From positions 54,396 through 118,395 of the forward strand of contig NZ_SRUO01000020.1 in assembly GCF_004791025.1 (NCBI RefSeq): a DNA stretch of 64,000 nucleotides. Direction: 5' to 3'. This document shows, piece by piece, positions 1 to 9,234 of this stretch; the stretch's first letter is position 1; every line of letters begins with the position of its first letter. The notes beneath the pieces were generated by a model. It searched no databases. It saw only the letters and a program-made list of their open reading frames with translations, and was not told the DNA's origin. Position numbers and translations under genes: made by a program. Source of the DNA: Mesorhizobium sp. M4B.F.Ca.ET.203.01.1.1 (GTDB lineage: Bacteria; Pseudomonadota; Alphaproteobacteria; Rhizobiales; Rhizobiaceae).

Positions 1-69
1 TCTTTCGCATTCCGGTCCCCGGACCGATTTTCCGAATAACACCGTGACAGGGTGGCTTGGCTTGGAAGG

Positions 70-143
70 CCAATGGAGAAGGATTCGAACCTTCGACCGT
101 CAGATTCGTGATCTGATGCTCTACCCAACTGAGCTATCCGTGG
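70..143 (-). tRNA. Irregular tRNA-like gene, positional anticodon ACG
   Basis: The minus strand folds as a cloverleaf: D arm GCTC/GAGC, anticodon stem TCAGA/TCTGA, five-base variable region and a perfect T arm GAAGG-TTCGAAT-CCTTC. The loop TCACGAA would place ACG (Arg) at 34-36, but position 33 is C instead of the near-universal U. The 7-bp acceptor stem has two mismatches and no CCA is encoded. Its 5' end shares three bases with the CCA of the neighbouring tRNA-like gene. It may be a degenerate or non-canonical tRNA; the decoding assignment is uncertain. Confidence 0.5.
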
Positions 144-214
144 TGCAGACAGCAGGATTCGAACCTGCGACCTCCGGATCCAAATCCGGCGCTCTCCCCC
201 TGAGCTACATCCGC
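141..214 (-). tRNA. Irregular tRNA-like gene with six-base anticodon loop
   Basis: On the minus strand there is a 7-bp acceptor (GCGGATG with TGTCTGC, several G-U pairs), D arm GCTC/GAGC, T arm GCAGG-TTCGAAT-CCTGC and an encoded CCA. The anticodon arm CCGGA-TTTGGA-TCCGG has only six loop bases where seven are required, so one base appears missing. By position the anticodon would read TGG (Pro), but this does not look like a normal rhizobial tRNA-Pro. It lies tandem to the other irregular tRNA, both transcribed leftward. It is either a tRNA pseudogene or an unusual tRNA. Confidence 0.5.
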
Positions 215-443
215 GATCCCAACCTCCGAAACGGCGCCGTACACAGGGCGGCAGTGCCGCCTGCGCGGGCGGAGACGAAAGCTCCAACCGCTGTGCTCGC
301 TTCGGTTTTCGTGACCGGGAGCGCGCCTATAGACCCTGCGACGGGTTGTCGCAAGCGGCATTGTCGCGGCGGCTTTGCGGCTTCTTTCGGCAGTGGCATT
401 TCGGCAACAGTTGCAACCATCGCCTGTATCAGGCTCGCGCCCG

Positions 444-992
444 TCAGAAAGTGACGCGGCCAAGCACCCTTAGGCCGTCGCCCTGTGGCTCGACCACCAC
501 CGCTTCGCCTTCGCGCGGCGCGACGCCGGTCAGCGCCATGATGTTCTCCAGATGGGTGACCAGCACCAGATTGTCGGAACCGGAATAGCCGCGAATCTCC
601 TTGAGCGTCGCCTCAAGCTGTGCGGCCTTCTCGGCGGGATCGGTCTTCAGGAGGTCGAGCGGCGCGAAAGGCTCGGGCTCGGCCTCGAAGGCGATGCGGG
701 CGGTGTCGAGGCAGCGGCAGTAGCGGCTGGAGAGCACGCGCTCGATGGGTGCTGCGCGGGCGGCGAACAGGGCGCCGATCCGGCTCGCCTGCTGCTGGCC
801 GCGCGCCGACAAATTGAGCTGGGTCGGGCATTTGGCGATGTCGAAATTGGCCGGATCGGCAGCGCCGGTGACCATGGCATGGCGCAAAAGCACGATATGG
901 CCGCCGTCGCGCAGCAGCGCCCAGCCGGCATCCGTCGCATGCGCCGTGGCAGAAGCGAGGAGCAGCATCAGCGCCAGGAGAAATCGAACCAT
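444..992 (-). CDS. Secreted histidine phosphatase family protein
   Basis: This 182-residue protein belongs to the histidine phosphatase (phosphoglycerate mutase-like) superfamily. After a hydrophobic signal peptide (residues 1-20, ending near AHA) comes the catalytic LLRHA motif, where the His accepts phosphate, then the family pattern LNLSARGQQQASRIG. The second catalytic His lies in VTHLEN near the C-terminus. The signal peptide implies periplasmic location. The ATG at 992 was chosen because it begins the signal peptide directly; in-frame starts upstream would add a charged stretch. The substrate cannot be read from sequence. It is monocistronic, downstream of the caspase-TPR gene on the same strand. 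Confidence 0.85.
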   Translation of the reverse strand: MVRFLLALMLLLASATAHATDAGWALLRDGGHIVLLRHAMVTGAADPANFDIAKCPTQLNLSARGQQQASRIGALFAARAAPIERVLSSRYCRCLDTARIAFEAEPEPFAPLDLLKTDPAEKAAQLEATLKEIRGYSGSDNLVLVTHLENIMALTGVAPREGEAVVVEPQGDGLRVLGRVTF

Positions 993-1076
993 CAGCCATC
1001 CTTCTTGCATCCACCGGCAGCGACGGCGGTGAGCGCCATATAGGGACCGCAAAGCCGGCTGAAAGACAAGCTCGGG

Positions 1077-4000
1077 CTATTTCTTCGCCAGTTGCTGCTT
1101 CACCAGCTCGATCTTCTTGTCGGTGAGCGGGATCGGGATGGTGTAGCCGGCTTCGACAAAACCCTCCTTGGCATTTTCGAAGAACTCGATCGCTTTCAAA
1201 TAATCGGCGTCGCCTCCGCCCTGGCTGGCGCGGTTCCAATAGACATCGCCGAGGTTGTTCTGCGCGAAGGCCCACTGCAGCGGCTGGCTGTCGCGGGTGA
1301 ACACTTTGAGCGTCGCCTGGAAGGCCGCTTCGGCCTCGTCCAGATATTTGCCGCTGCGTTCGAGCGTGCCGAGATTAAGCAGGCTCATGCCGATGCCGTT
1401 CTGGGCGTTCGCCCAATCGACGGGTGCCGCTTCCAAGGTCAGCACCTCGAGCGCGGCCCGGCGCGCGGCGACCGACTCGGCCAGGGACGTGGTATCGCCT
1501 TCGGCCATGCTCAGCCAATGCAGCGCCGAGCCGAGGCCGGCCTGGGCCAGCGCCCATTGCCGCGGCGTCGTCTCGCGCTTGTATTCTCGCAACGCGTCCC
1601 GATAGGCCGTCACCGCATCCTTGTAGTGTTCCGGCTTGTCGGACAGGCCGCCGAGCAATTGCAGCGTGTTGCCGAGATTGTAGGCGGTCATCGCCCAGTC
1701 GAGCGGAAAGGCGCGCCTGGTGTAGATGCGCCGCGCCGCCCGGAAGGCGGCAACCGACTGCTCCAGTCTCGCCGGATCGCGGGCGCGCTGGCCGAGCGTC
1801 TGGTAGACCGAGCCGAGATTGTTCTGGGTGGAAGCCCAGTCCATCGGGAAACGCTTGCGGGTGAAGACGCTCAGCGCATCGCCATAGGCCGTCGCCGCTT
1901 CTTCGAGCTCGCCGGTGCCGAGATCGAAGCGGGCGGCGCTGCTCAGCGCGTTGCCGAGATTGAGCCGGCTGGTCGCCCAGGAAACCGGGAAGGTCTCGCG
2001 CGTGCGGATCTCGAGCGCGGCGCGGAAGGCCGCGGCCGCCTCGGTGATCTTCGCCTGATCGTTGAGCTGCGTGCCCAGCGACACCAGCGTGTTGCCGAGA
2101 TTGTTCTCAACCATTGCCCACTGCACCGGCGCCTTCTCGCGCGTGTACTCCTGCAGCGCCAGCCGATAGGCGGCCTCGGCGTCAACAAGGCGCTCGCCGC
2201 CGGGCTCGCGTTCCGAGAGCGCGTAAAGCGCCAGGCCGAGATTGTTCTGCGAGGCGGCCCAGTCGAGCGGAACCTTGTCGCGCGGCCGCTTTTCCAGCGT
2301 CGCGCGCATGGCGGCAACCGCCTCGTTCACGCGCTTGGGGTCGCTCTCCCGTTCGCCGATCTTCAACAGGACATTGGCGAGATTGTTCTGGGCTGCGGCC
2401 CAGTTGAGGTCGTCCTTCTCGCGCTCGAAGACGACCAGCGAGTCCCGGAAGATCCGTGCCGCTTCATCGAGCCTGGCCGTGTCGGTTTCGCGCTCGCCAA
2501 TGGTCTGCAGCACCACCGCCATGTTGTTGCGGGTGATCGCCCAGTCGCGGTTCTGTTGGCCATTGGGAATAAAGCCGAGGATGACCTGATAGGCATCGAT
2601 CGCCTGCTCGAGCGCCTTCCTGTCGCCGGTGGCATCGCCATGCGCGTTCAGCGCCTCGGCCTCCTGGTTCTTGTAATTCCAGCGCAGCTTGTCGTCCCAC
2701 TTCTCGACCAGCGAGAACGCCTTGCCGTAGTCACTGGCGGCGGCGCTGTAGTCGAAGACCAGCGCCGAGGCATCGGCTCGCCTGGCATAGATGGCGGCAT
2801 CGGCAAGGCGCTTCTGCCGGACCAGTTCCTCCGCCTGGTCGACGGCGCCGCGGGTCTGCTCGACCCGGCTCACCGCTTCGTCGAGGAACTTGTGCGCGGT
2901 GACTATCGCGCCCTGGCCGATCGCCTTGTCGGCCGAGGCTACGAGGCGCTTGATCTCGGGGTCGTCGGTGCTGAGCGCGTCGCGCTCTGACAGCATCTTC
3001 TTCAGCCGCTCGGCCTGGGCATCGAGGAGCTTTTCCAGGTCCGTTGGGTCCTCGGGTATCTTCTCCGTGCCCAGTGCCCTGAGCACGCCATAGAGCGCGT
3101 CGAGCGGCACGCCGTCCTGCTGCGAAGCCAGTTCCACTTGCGAGCGCTTCGGATCGGGCAGGTCGGCGATGGTCAAAAGCAGCTGCCGCCGCTCGCCGGT
3201 GATCAGCCCGTCATCGCCGGCCGGCTCCGGCGGCGCGACGCCGAAATAGAGCAGCCGGCGCAGGCTTTCGTTGACCCATGGCCGTTGCCTGGCCTTGGTG
3301 TCGAGATAGACCTCCTCGGTCACCATGCGCATGACCGAGCCGAATTCGGTGCCCTTCATCGCGGCGAGGTGGCGCAGAAGCGCCGCCGCATAGGGACTGT
3401 TCTCGCCGGCGGCGCCATCGAGCGCCGGGCGTCCGGGCTCGGCGGCGAAGCCGACCACGGTTCCTAGGTTTTCCGTCGCCGGCGCGCTGCCGAGCGCCTT
3501 GGCGCCGCGCACCGGTTCCAGCCCGCCGGCTCCGATCGGCGAGGCCGAGGCGGTCGGCGCGCGGCGCAACTCAGCGTCAGGCGGAAACGGATTGGTGCGG
3601 CAGGCATCGAGCAGCATGATCGTCACCGGCACCGTCTTCTTCAGCTCCTCCATGACGGCGGAGATCGGCACCAGGGCGTTGTCGGCATCCTTCAGCGAGG
3701 ACATATCGGCATCGACCGGGACCAGGTAGTTCTCGCCGCCGGCCTCGATGCCGTGGCCGGAATAATAGATGAAGGCGACATCGGCACCCTCGGCGTCCTC
3801 GACGAAGCGCTCGAGGTCGCGCTTCAGTTTCGCGGCATCGCGATCGGTGACGCTGCGGGCATCGAAGCCGAGATCGGTCAGCATCTTGGCCATGTCGCGG
3901 GCGTCGTTGGCCGGGTTTGGCAGGGTGGCGATGTGCTCGTAGGCCGATTGGCCGACGATGAGAGCGACGCCCTTGAGGTTCTCCGCGCCGTTGGCCAGCG

Positions 4001-4088
4001 TCGCGACGAGACAGAGCAAGCCGGTGACGAAAACCGTCAGCCACGCCCTTGCCGAAAGGTGATGGTTCGGGGTTTTGAGCAAACCCAT
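1077..4088 (-). CDS. Caspase-fold peptidase (C14) with C-terminal TPR array
   Basis: The protein has 1003 residues. A membrane-anchor or signal segment (about 14-34) precedes a metacaspase/orthocaspase p20-like domain (about 38-260). The catalytic dyad is visible: His112 in SGHG and Cys163 in DACR. A central helical, coiled-coil-like stretch (about 290-480) follows. Then come about ten repeats of roughly 55 residues with the signature WA..QNNLG, a TPR-type scaffold that continues to the C-terminus. Such bacterial caspase-like proteins are usually exported or membrane attached, and their targets are mostly unknown; here the TPR array is the likely partner-binding surface. It is divergent from the AEC transporter gene with a short shared upstream region. 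Both catalytic residues are intact. Confidence 0.88.
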   Translation of the reverse strand: MGLLKTPNHHLSARAWLTVFVTGLLCLVATLANGAENLKGVALIVGQSAYEHIATLPNPANDARDMAKMLTDLGFDARSVTDRDAAKLKRDLERFVEDAEGADVAFIYYSGHGIEAGGENYLVPVDADMSSLKDADNALVPISAVMEELKKTVPVTIMLLDACRTNPFPPDAELRRAPTASASPIGAGGLEPVRGAKALGSAPATENLGTVVGFAAEPGRPALDGAAGENSPYAAALLRHLAAMKGTEFGSVMRMVTEEVYLDTKARQRPWVNESLRRLLYFGVAPPEPAGDDGLITGERRQLLLTIADLPDPKRSQVELASQQDGVPLDALYGVLRALGTEKIPEDPTDLEKLLDAQAERLKKMLSERDALSTDDPEIKRLVASADKAIGQGAIVTAHKFLDEAVSRVEQTRGAVDQAEELVRQKRLADAAIYARRADASALVFDYSAAASDYGKAFSLVEKWDDKLRWNYKNQEAEALNAHGDATGDRKALEQAIDAYQVILGFIPNGQQNRDWAITRNNMAVVLQTIGERETDTARLDEAARIFRDSLVVFEREKDDLNWAAAQNNLANVLLKIGERESDPKRVNEAVAAMRATLEKRPRDKVPLDWAASQNNLGLALYALSEREPGGERLVDAEAAYRLALQEYTREKAPVQWAMVENNLGNTLVSLGTQLNDQAKITEAAAAFRAALEIRTRETFPVSWATSRLNLGNALSSAARFDLGTGELEEAATAYGDALSVFTRKRFPMDWASTQNNLGSVYQTLGQRARDPARLEQSVAAFRAARRIYTRRAFPLDWAMTAYNLGNTLQLLGGLSDKPEHYKDAVTAYRDALREYKRETTPRQWALAQAGLGSALHWLSMAEGDTTSLAESVAARRAALEVLTLEAAPVDWANAQNGIGMSLLNLGTLERSGKYLDEAEAAFQATLKVFTRDSQPLQWAFAQNNLGDVYWNRASQGGGDADYLKAIEFFENAKEGFVEAGYTIPIPLTDKKIELVKQQLAKK

Positions 4089-4232
4089 TCGCCGCGTATC
4101 CCCCTGACGATCCCAAGCCTCTATAACGCTGCCAGCCGACCTTGATCAATTCGGGCGGGGGCAGGAAGCGGGGTAGGCCTTCCTCGGCCGGCGCGATTGC
4201 GTTGCAAACGGGGCTCGCCTATCACGGGAAAA

Positions 4233-5183
4233 ATGTCCCCGCTCACCGAAACCGTCCTTTTCGTCTTCAGCCTCGTCGCGCTCGGCTACCTTGCCGGGTT
4301 CACCGGCTATCTGAGGCCGGCGAGCGGCGAGGGCATCTCGGAATTCGCCATCAACGTGGCGATGCCGCTGCTTCTGTTCCAGACGATGGTGAAGTCCGAT
4401 TTCCACGGCGTGGCGCCGTGGTCGCTATGGGGCGCCTATTTTACGGCAGTGGCCATCACCTGGGCGGTGGGGCATCTCGTCACCACGCGGGTCTTCGGCA
4501 GGGATTCGCGCACGGGCATCGTCGGCGGCGTGTCGTCTGGCTATTCCAACATCGTCCTGCTCGGCGCGCCCTTCATCCTCGGCATATTCGGACCGAGCGG
4601 CTTCGAGGTCCTGTCGCTGCTGGTCTCCGTCCACCTGCCGGTCACGATGATGGCCTCGATCGTCCTGTTCGAGATGTTCGGCCGCGGCGCCGGCGAGCCC
4701 GCGCATCCGCTGCGCGTCGTCACCAGCTTCCTCAGGCGGCTGTTCCTCAATCCGCTGGTCATCGGCATACTCGCCGGACTTGCCTTCCGCCTGAGCGGCG
4801 CGCCGCTGCCGGAGCTCGTCTCGCGTGTGGTCGATGCCCTGGCGGATACCGCCGGGCCGGTGGCGCTGTTCGCCATGGGGCTCAGCCTGCGCCGCTTCGG
4901 CATCTCCGGCAACATCCGGCCGGCTCTGGCGCTGTCTGCGCTGAAACTCTTCCTGATGCCGGGGCTGGTGCTTGGCCTGGTCTGGCTGCTCGGCTTGCCG
5001 CCGCTGACGGCCAAGGTGGCGGTGGTGGTGGCGGCGTTGCCCTCGGGCATCAATTCCTACCTGATCGCCGTCCAGTTCAACACCGGCCAGGCGCTGGCGT
5101 CGAACCAGATAACCATCGCGACGGCGAGCGCGGTGGTGACCACGTCCTTCTGGCTGACGGTGGTTCTCCACGTCTTCGGATAG
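4233..5183 (+). CDS. AEC family (auxin efflux carrier-type) transporter
   Basis: This 316-residue, very hydrophobic protein has about ten predicted membrane segments in two halves, as in the bacterial AEC/malonate-type permeases. The N-terminal half contains the family-like NVAMPLLLFQTM and SGYSNIVLLGAPF stretches, and the C-terminal half repeats the architecture (ALPSGINSYLIA). The ATG at 4233 begins the first membrane helix directly; an in-frame ATG at 4197 would add a short basic extension. It is alone on the plus strand. The substrate, probably a small organic acid, is not determinable. Confidence 0.85.
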   Translation: MSPLTETVLFVFSLVALGYLAGFTGYLRPASGEGISEFAINVAMPLLLFQTMVKSDFHGVAPWSLWGAYFTAVAITWAVGHLVTTRVFGRDSRTGIVGGVSSGYSNIVLLGAPFILGIFGPSGFEVLSLLVSVHLPVTMMASIVLFEMFGRGAGEPAHPLRVVTSFLRRLFLNPLVIGILAGLAFRLSGAPLPELVSRVVDALADTAGPVALFAMGLSLRRFGISGNIRPALALSALKLFLMPGLVLGLVWLLGLPPLTAKVAVVVAALPSGINSYLIAVQFNTGQALASNQITIATASAVVTTSFWLTVVLHVFG

Positions 5184-5358
5184 GGGAGCGGCCGCGCGGC
5201 CAACTCTCGCCTTTGCTGGTCCAACCCCTATATGCCATCTTGCGATTGCTTGCCGGCCTTTCCCTAGGTAAGAGCAGTGCGCCAGCGTGCGGCCACGGGG
5301 CACGCCCAACGAATATCCAGAAAAACGGCCGATCAGCGCGCCGAACGGAGGCTAGACC

Positions 5359-6816
5359 ATGCTTCAGAAAACCAGCCATTTCATGCGCCAGGCCAATCTC
5401 ATCAATGGCGAATGGGTGCAGGCCGACAGCGGCCAGACGGTCGACGTCAACAATCCCGCCACGGGCTTGAAGATCGGCACCGTGCCGAAGGCCGGCAAGG
5501 CCGAGACGCGCCGCGCCATCGAGGCCGCAGAGGAAGCATTCAAGAGCTGGCGCAAGACCACCGCGCTCGAGCGCTCGAAGCTCTTGCGCAAGCTGCACGA
5601 CGCCATGATGGACAATCAGGACGTGCTCGCCGAGCTGTTGACCATCGAGCAGGGCAAGTCGCTGTTTGAATCGAAGGGCGAGATCGGCTCGGCCGCCGCC
5701 TACATCCTTTGGTTCGCCGAGGAAGGCCGCCGCACGTATGGCGACATCGTGCCGTCGCCCTGGGGCGACCGCCGGATCCTGGTGACCAAGGAGCCCGTCG
5801 GCGTCATCGCCGCCATCACGCCTTGGAATTTCCCGTCCTCGATGCTCGCCCGCAAGCTCGGCCCGGCGCTGGCCGCCGGCTGCACCGCCGTGGTCAAGCC
5901 GGCCTCGCAGACGCCGTATTCCGGCCTCGCCTGGGGCGCGCTCGCTGAGGAAGTCGGCTTCCCCAAGGGCGTCATCAACATCCTGACCGGTTCGGCGGCC
6001 GAGATCGGCGACGAGATCTGCGCCAATCCGCTGGTCAAGAAGATCACCTTCACCGGCTCGACCGAGATCGGTAAACTTCTGATCCAGAAGTCGTCGGTGA
6101 CGGTCAAGAAAGTGTCGATGGAGCTCGGCGGCAATGCGCCGTTCATCGTCTTCGACGACGCCGACATCGATCGCGCCGTGGCCGGCGCCATCACCGCCAA
6201 ATATCGCAATTCGGGCCAGACATGCGTGTGCACCAACCGCTTCCTCGTGCAGGCCGGCGTCTACGACAAGTTCGTCGACAAGCTGGTCGTCGCCAGCAAC
6301 AATCTGAAGGTCGGGTCCGGTCTGGAAGAGGGCGTGCAGCAGGGACCGCTGATCGACGACAAGGCGGTCGAGAAGGTCGAGGAACTGATCGCCGACGCGA
6401 CGTCGAAGGGCGGCAAGGTCGTTGCCGGCGGCAAGCGGCACGCGCTCGGCGGCTCGTTCTTCCAGCCGACGGTGATCGCCGATGCGACGCCGAAGATGCG
6501 CTTCATGAAGGAAGAGATCTTCGGCCCGGTCGCTCCGGTGTTCAAGTTCGACACCGAGGAAGAGGCGATCGCGCTCGCCAACGACACCGAATTCGGCCTC
6601 GCCTGCTATTTCTACACCGGCGATCTCGGCCGCGCCTTCCGGGTCATGGAAGGGCTGAAATACGGCATGGTCGGCGTCAATGAGGGCCTGATCACCACGC
6701 CGGAAGCGCCCTTCGGCGGCGTCAAGGAATCCGGCCTCGGCAAGGAAGGCGGACATCAGGGCATCGAGGACTATCTCGACACCAAATATGTGTGTATCGG
6801 CGGCCTCGGCCTCTGA
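5359..6816 (+). CDS. gabD: NAD(P)-dependent succinate-semialdehyde dehydrogenase
   Basis: This 485-residue class I aldehyde dehydrogenase oxidises succinate semialdehyde to succinate, the last step of the GABA shunt. Visible are the cofactor-binding TPWNFPSSML and FTGSTEIGK regions, the catalytic base Glu in MELGG (about 254) and the nucleophile Cys in SGQTCVCTNR (about 288). The CVC pair around the nucleophile is typical of the GabD subfamily. A good ribosome site (GGAGG) lies 9 bases before the ATG. It has its own terminator downstream and no GABA transaminase gene beside it. The substrate assignment rests on subfamily resemblance. Confidence 0.9.
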   Translation: MLQKTSHFMRQANLINGEWVQADSGQTVDVNNPATGLKIGTVPKAGKAETRRAIEAAEEAFKSWRKTTALERSKLLRKLHDAMMDNQDVLAELLTIEQGKSLFESKGEIGSAAAYILWFAEEGRRTYGDIVPSPWGDRRILVTKEPVGVIAAITPWNFPSSMLARKLGPALAAGCTAVVKPASQTPYSGLAWGALAEEVGFPKGVINILTGSAAEIGDEICANPLVKKITFTGSTEIGKLLIQKSSVTVKKVSMELGGNAPFIVFDDADIDRAVAGAITAKYRNSGQTCVCTNRFLVQAGVYDKFVDKLVVASNNLKVGSGLEEGVQQGPLIDDKAVEKVEELIADATSKGGKVVAGGKRHALGGSFFQPTVIADATPKMRFMKEEIFGPVAPVFKFDTEEEAIALANDTEFGLACYFYTGDLGRAFRVMEGLKYGMVGVNEGLITTPEAPFGGVKESGLGKEGGHQGIEDYLDTKYVCIGGLGL

Positions 6817-6831
6817 CAACCAAGCGGAAGA

Positions 6832-6855
6832 GCAGGCGCAAAGCCTGCCTTTCTT
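6832..6855 (+). terminator. Rho-independent terminator after gabD
   Basis: A 6-bp perfect stem GCAGGC/GCCTGC with loop GCAAA is followed by CTTTCTT, 15 bases after the gabD stop. Confidence 0.7.
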
Positions 6856-6914
6856 GTATTGCAAACCCGGCCGGGACCGGCCGGGTCAATAGATCAACGA
6901 ACTGACTTTCGGGC

Positions 6915-7943
6915 ATGACGATGAAGGACGGCGAGGTCTTCGGCACGACGCAGGCGGGCGAACCCGTGCGCCGTTTCACCATTCGTGGCGGCGGCCTCTC
7001 CGCCAACATCATCGGGCTTGGCGCGATCATCCAGGACCTGCGGCTCGCCGGCCACGACGCGCCGCTGGTGCTGGGCTACGACCGTTTCGAGCCGTATGAG
7101 ACGGACCGCGCCTTCTTCGGCGCCGTCGTCGGCCGCTTTGCCAACCGCATTGGCGACGGCCGTTTCACCATCGCCGGCAAGCGCTACCAGACGGAACGAA
7201 ACTTCCTCGACAAGCACACTCTGCATGGCGGCTCGGAAGGCTATTTCCACCGACCGTGGACGGTCTCGCTCCATGGCCGGGATTTCGTCACGCTGACCTT
7301 GCATGACCCGGACGGCACGATGGGCTTTCCCGGCGCGCTCGACGTGACCTGCACCTACCGGCTCAAGATTCCCGGCACGCTCAGCGTCGAACTGACCGCC
7401 ACGACCTCCGAGGAGCCGACGCTGTGCAATCTCGCGCAGCACTCCTATTTCAACCTCGACGACGGCGGCGCCGGCGATATCCTTGACCATCGGCTGATGC
7501 TGAACGCCGGCGCCTACACGCCGGTCGACGGCGAGATGATCCCGACAGGCGTGGTCAAGCCGGTCGACGGCACACCTTTCGACTTCCGCCAGGCGCGTCC
7601 GTTGCGCATGGAGAGCGAGGGCGAGCAGCTTCCCTACGATCTCAATTTCTGCCTGGCCTCGGCTCGCGGGCCGTTGCGGCAGGCTGCCTGGGCGCAAGGC
7701 GCTTCATCGGGCGTCGAGATGGAGGTCTGGACCACCGAGCCCGGCCTGCAGCTCTATACCGGCCAGTACCTGCAGCCGTCCTCGGCAGGCCTGGACGGAC
7801 GCCAGTACAAGGCCTTTTCGGGTCTCTGCCTGGAGGCGCAGGTCTGGCCGGACGCGCCGAACCGGCCGTATTTCCCGCAGGCCACGCTGTGGCCGGGGCA
7901 GATCTACCATCAGGTCACCGAGTACCGGTTCCGACTGCCTTGA
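6915..7943 (+). CDS. galM: Galactose mutarotase (aldose 1-epimerase)
   Basis: The 342-residue enzyme interconverts alpha and beta anomers of aldoses in the cytoplasm. Diagnostic features are KHTLHGG, the catalytic acid His in LAQHSYFNL (about 176) and the catalytic base Glu in GLCLEAQVWPD (about 306), plus the C-terminal PNRPYFP signature. Length matches the family. Two ATGs lie close together at 6915 and 6921 and either could be used. It is convergent with kdgK, with a repeat element filling the space between. Confidence 0.9.
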   Translation: MTMKDGEVFGTTQAGEPVRRFTIRGGGLSANIIGLGAIIQDLRLAGHDAPLVLGYDRFEPYETDRAFFGAVVGRFANRIGDGRFTIAGKRYQTERNFLDKHTLHGGSEGYFHRPWTVSLHGRDFVTLTLHDPDGTMGFPGALDVTCTYRLKIPGTLSVELTATTSEEPTLCNLAQHSYFNLDDGGAGDILDHRLMLNAGAYTPVDGEMIPTGVVKPVDGTPFDFRQARPLRMESEGEQLPYDLNFCLASARGPLRQAAWAQGASSGVEMEVWTTEPGLQLYTGQYLQPSSAGLDGRQYKAFSGLCLEAQVWPDAPNRPYFPQATLWPGQIYHQVTEYRFRLP

Positions 7944-8103
7944 AGGTGCGTTGATATTCAGGTGAAGCCGGCCTGCGAACGCTGGTTTCTGCGCTTCCGG
8001 TGCTCACGTGCTGAAGTACGCTCCGCTCCGGTTCTCGAAAACCACCGTTTGGTCGCTTCGCGATCGCCTTCGACTTGGCCCTACCTGAATCTCAATACAC
8101 CTT
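7943..8103. repeat. Intergenic inverted-repeat element, copy A
   Basis: About 160 bp bounded by imperfect inverted ends: AGGTGCGTTGATATTCAGGT at the left and the complement of ACCTGAATCTCAATACACCT at the right. The core contains GCTTCCGGTGCTCACGTGC and GTACGCTCCGCTCCGGTT, shared with copy B (15,122-15,266) and more distantly copy C (26,919-27,062). It lies exactly between the convergent galM and kdgK stops. Copy A carries an extra segment of about 30 bp near its right end. Confidence 0.8.
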
Positions 8104-8105
8104 AG

Positions 8106-9026
8106 CTAGTTGCCGAACGCCGCTCTCAGCGTTTCGAACGGCGCCAGCGCGCCGCGCACTTGCACGACCGCGGCGGCGACGCGGTGCGCACGCTCGGCTG
8201 CCTCAGCCGGGCCATGGCCGGCCAGCCGAGCTGCGAGGTAGCCGCCGTTGAAGGAATCGCCGGCGCCGGTGGTATCGACCGGGGTGGCGACATGCACGGC
8301 CGGTATCGGCTGGCGGGCGCCGTCGACGGCGATCAGCGCCGCGTCCTCGCCATTCTTGACGACGATTTCGCCGACTTGACGGCCAAGCCGGTCGGCAGTC
8401 GCCTGCGGCGTCGCGTCGCCAAACAGCATCTGCTCGTCGGGAAAGGTTGGCAGCGCGATATCGGTTACAGCCAACGCTTCGGTGGTTGCCGCCTGCGCCT
8501 CCTCGCGGCTGCGCCACAGCCGCGGCCGGTAGTTGGGATCGAAGGCGACGAGCGAACCAGCCGCGCGCGCCTTGGCCACCGCCTTCAGCAATATCTGGCG
8601 TCCGGCGTCCTCCAGAATTCCCAAAGTGATTCCGGAAAAATAGACAAGTGCCTGGTTTTCAAGGTTTTTGGCCAGTGCGTCCGGATCCGAAGCCAGTTGC
8701 CTGGCGGCGGCGTCGGCGCGCCAGTAGGTGAAGGCGCGTTCGGCGCCGGTCAGCGTGATGGCGTAAAGGCCTGGCCGGGCGCCTGGAATGACAGGGCTTT
8801 GGCCGATGCCGATGCCGTTTTCGGCGAGGAAGGCGATCTGCCCTTGCGAGAACGGGTCGTCGCCGAAGGCCGAGACATAAGTCGCCGGCCGCTCGCCGCT
8901 CAGCGCATGCAGCGCCCACAGCATGTTGAACGTGTCGCCGGCAAAGCCCATGCGCCAGTTCGGTCCCGCCTGGCCTGACAGTTCGAGCATGCACTCGCCG
9001 ATCGAGGCGACGCCATTTGCAGCCAT
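8106..9026 (-). CDS. kdgK: 2-dehydro-3-deoxygluconokinase (PfkB family)
   Basis: This 306-residue ribokinase/PfkB-family sugar kinase is predicted to phosphorylate 2-keto-3-deoxygluconate to KDPG for the Entner-Doudoroff route. The C-terminal PfkB signature DTTGAGDSFNGGYLA carries the catalytic Asp and the anion hole. The N-terminal GECMLELSG and GFAGDTFNMLW stretches are typical of KdgK rather than fructokinase. Closeness of galM and gabD suggests a sugar/aldehyde catabolic neighbourhood but not an operon, because kdgK is convergent with galM. The substrate is inferred from subfamily motifs. Confidence 0.87.
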   Translation of the reverse strand: MAANGVASIGECMLELSGQAGPNWRMGFAGDTFNMLWALHALSGERPATYVSAFGDDPFSQGQIAFLAENGIGIGQSPVIPGARPGLYAITLTGAERAFTYWRADAAARQLASDPDALAKNLENQALVYFSGITLGILEDAGRQILLKAVAKARAAGSLVAFDPNYRPRLWRSREEAQAATTEALAVTDIALPTFPDEQMLFGDATPQATADRLGRQVGEIVVKNGEDAALIAVDGARQPIPAVHVATPVDTTGAGDSFNGGYLAARLAGHGPAEAAERAHRVAAAVVQVRGALAPFETLRAAFGN

Positions 9027-9040
9027 CTATCTGTCTCCCG

Positions 9041-9089
9041 GTGCATGTCGCGCAAAAGTGTCCAGCGTTTTGGGGATGACGACATGCAC
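9041..9089. repeat. Palindromic intergenic repeat unit
   Basis: A perfect 10-bp inverted repeat GTGCATGTCG / CGACATGCAC is separated by 29 bases containing CAAAAGTG and GTTTTGGGG. It resembles the short REP-like palindromes scattered between genes in Rhizobiales genomes. It lies just upstream of kdgK, between two divergent genes. Confidence 0.65.
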
Positions 9090-9234
9090 AAACCAACGAG
9101 GTGCTGCTGTAGCTTTTTGCGATGGGTAACGCCATGCTTGGCGGCTGCGGTTTTTTGCGTCAGAAGCGGTTTCCCACAGTCGCGGCGGGATGCGATGCGC
9201 CCGCTGGAACGTTGTCTTTGGAGAAGGAACCGGT

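Noticed and set aside
1092..2990. Long plus-strand open frame antisense to the caspase-TPR gene
   Set aside because: High GC and absence of stops make antisense frames common. Its sequence lacks domain character and the minus-strand gene has clear catalytic motifs.
5077..6864. 595-codon frame antisense to gabD
   Set aside because: Antisense shadow; gabD has intact catalytic residues and a ribosome site.
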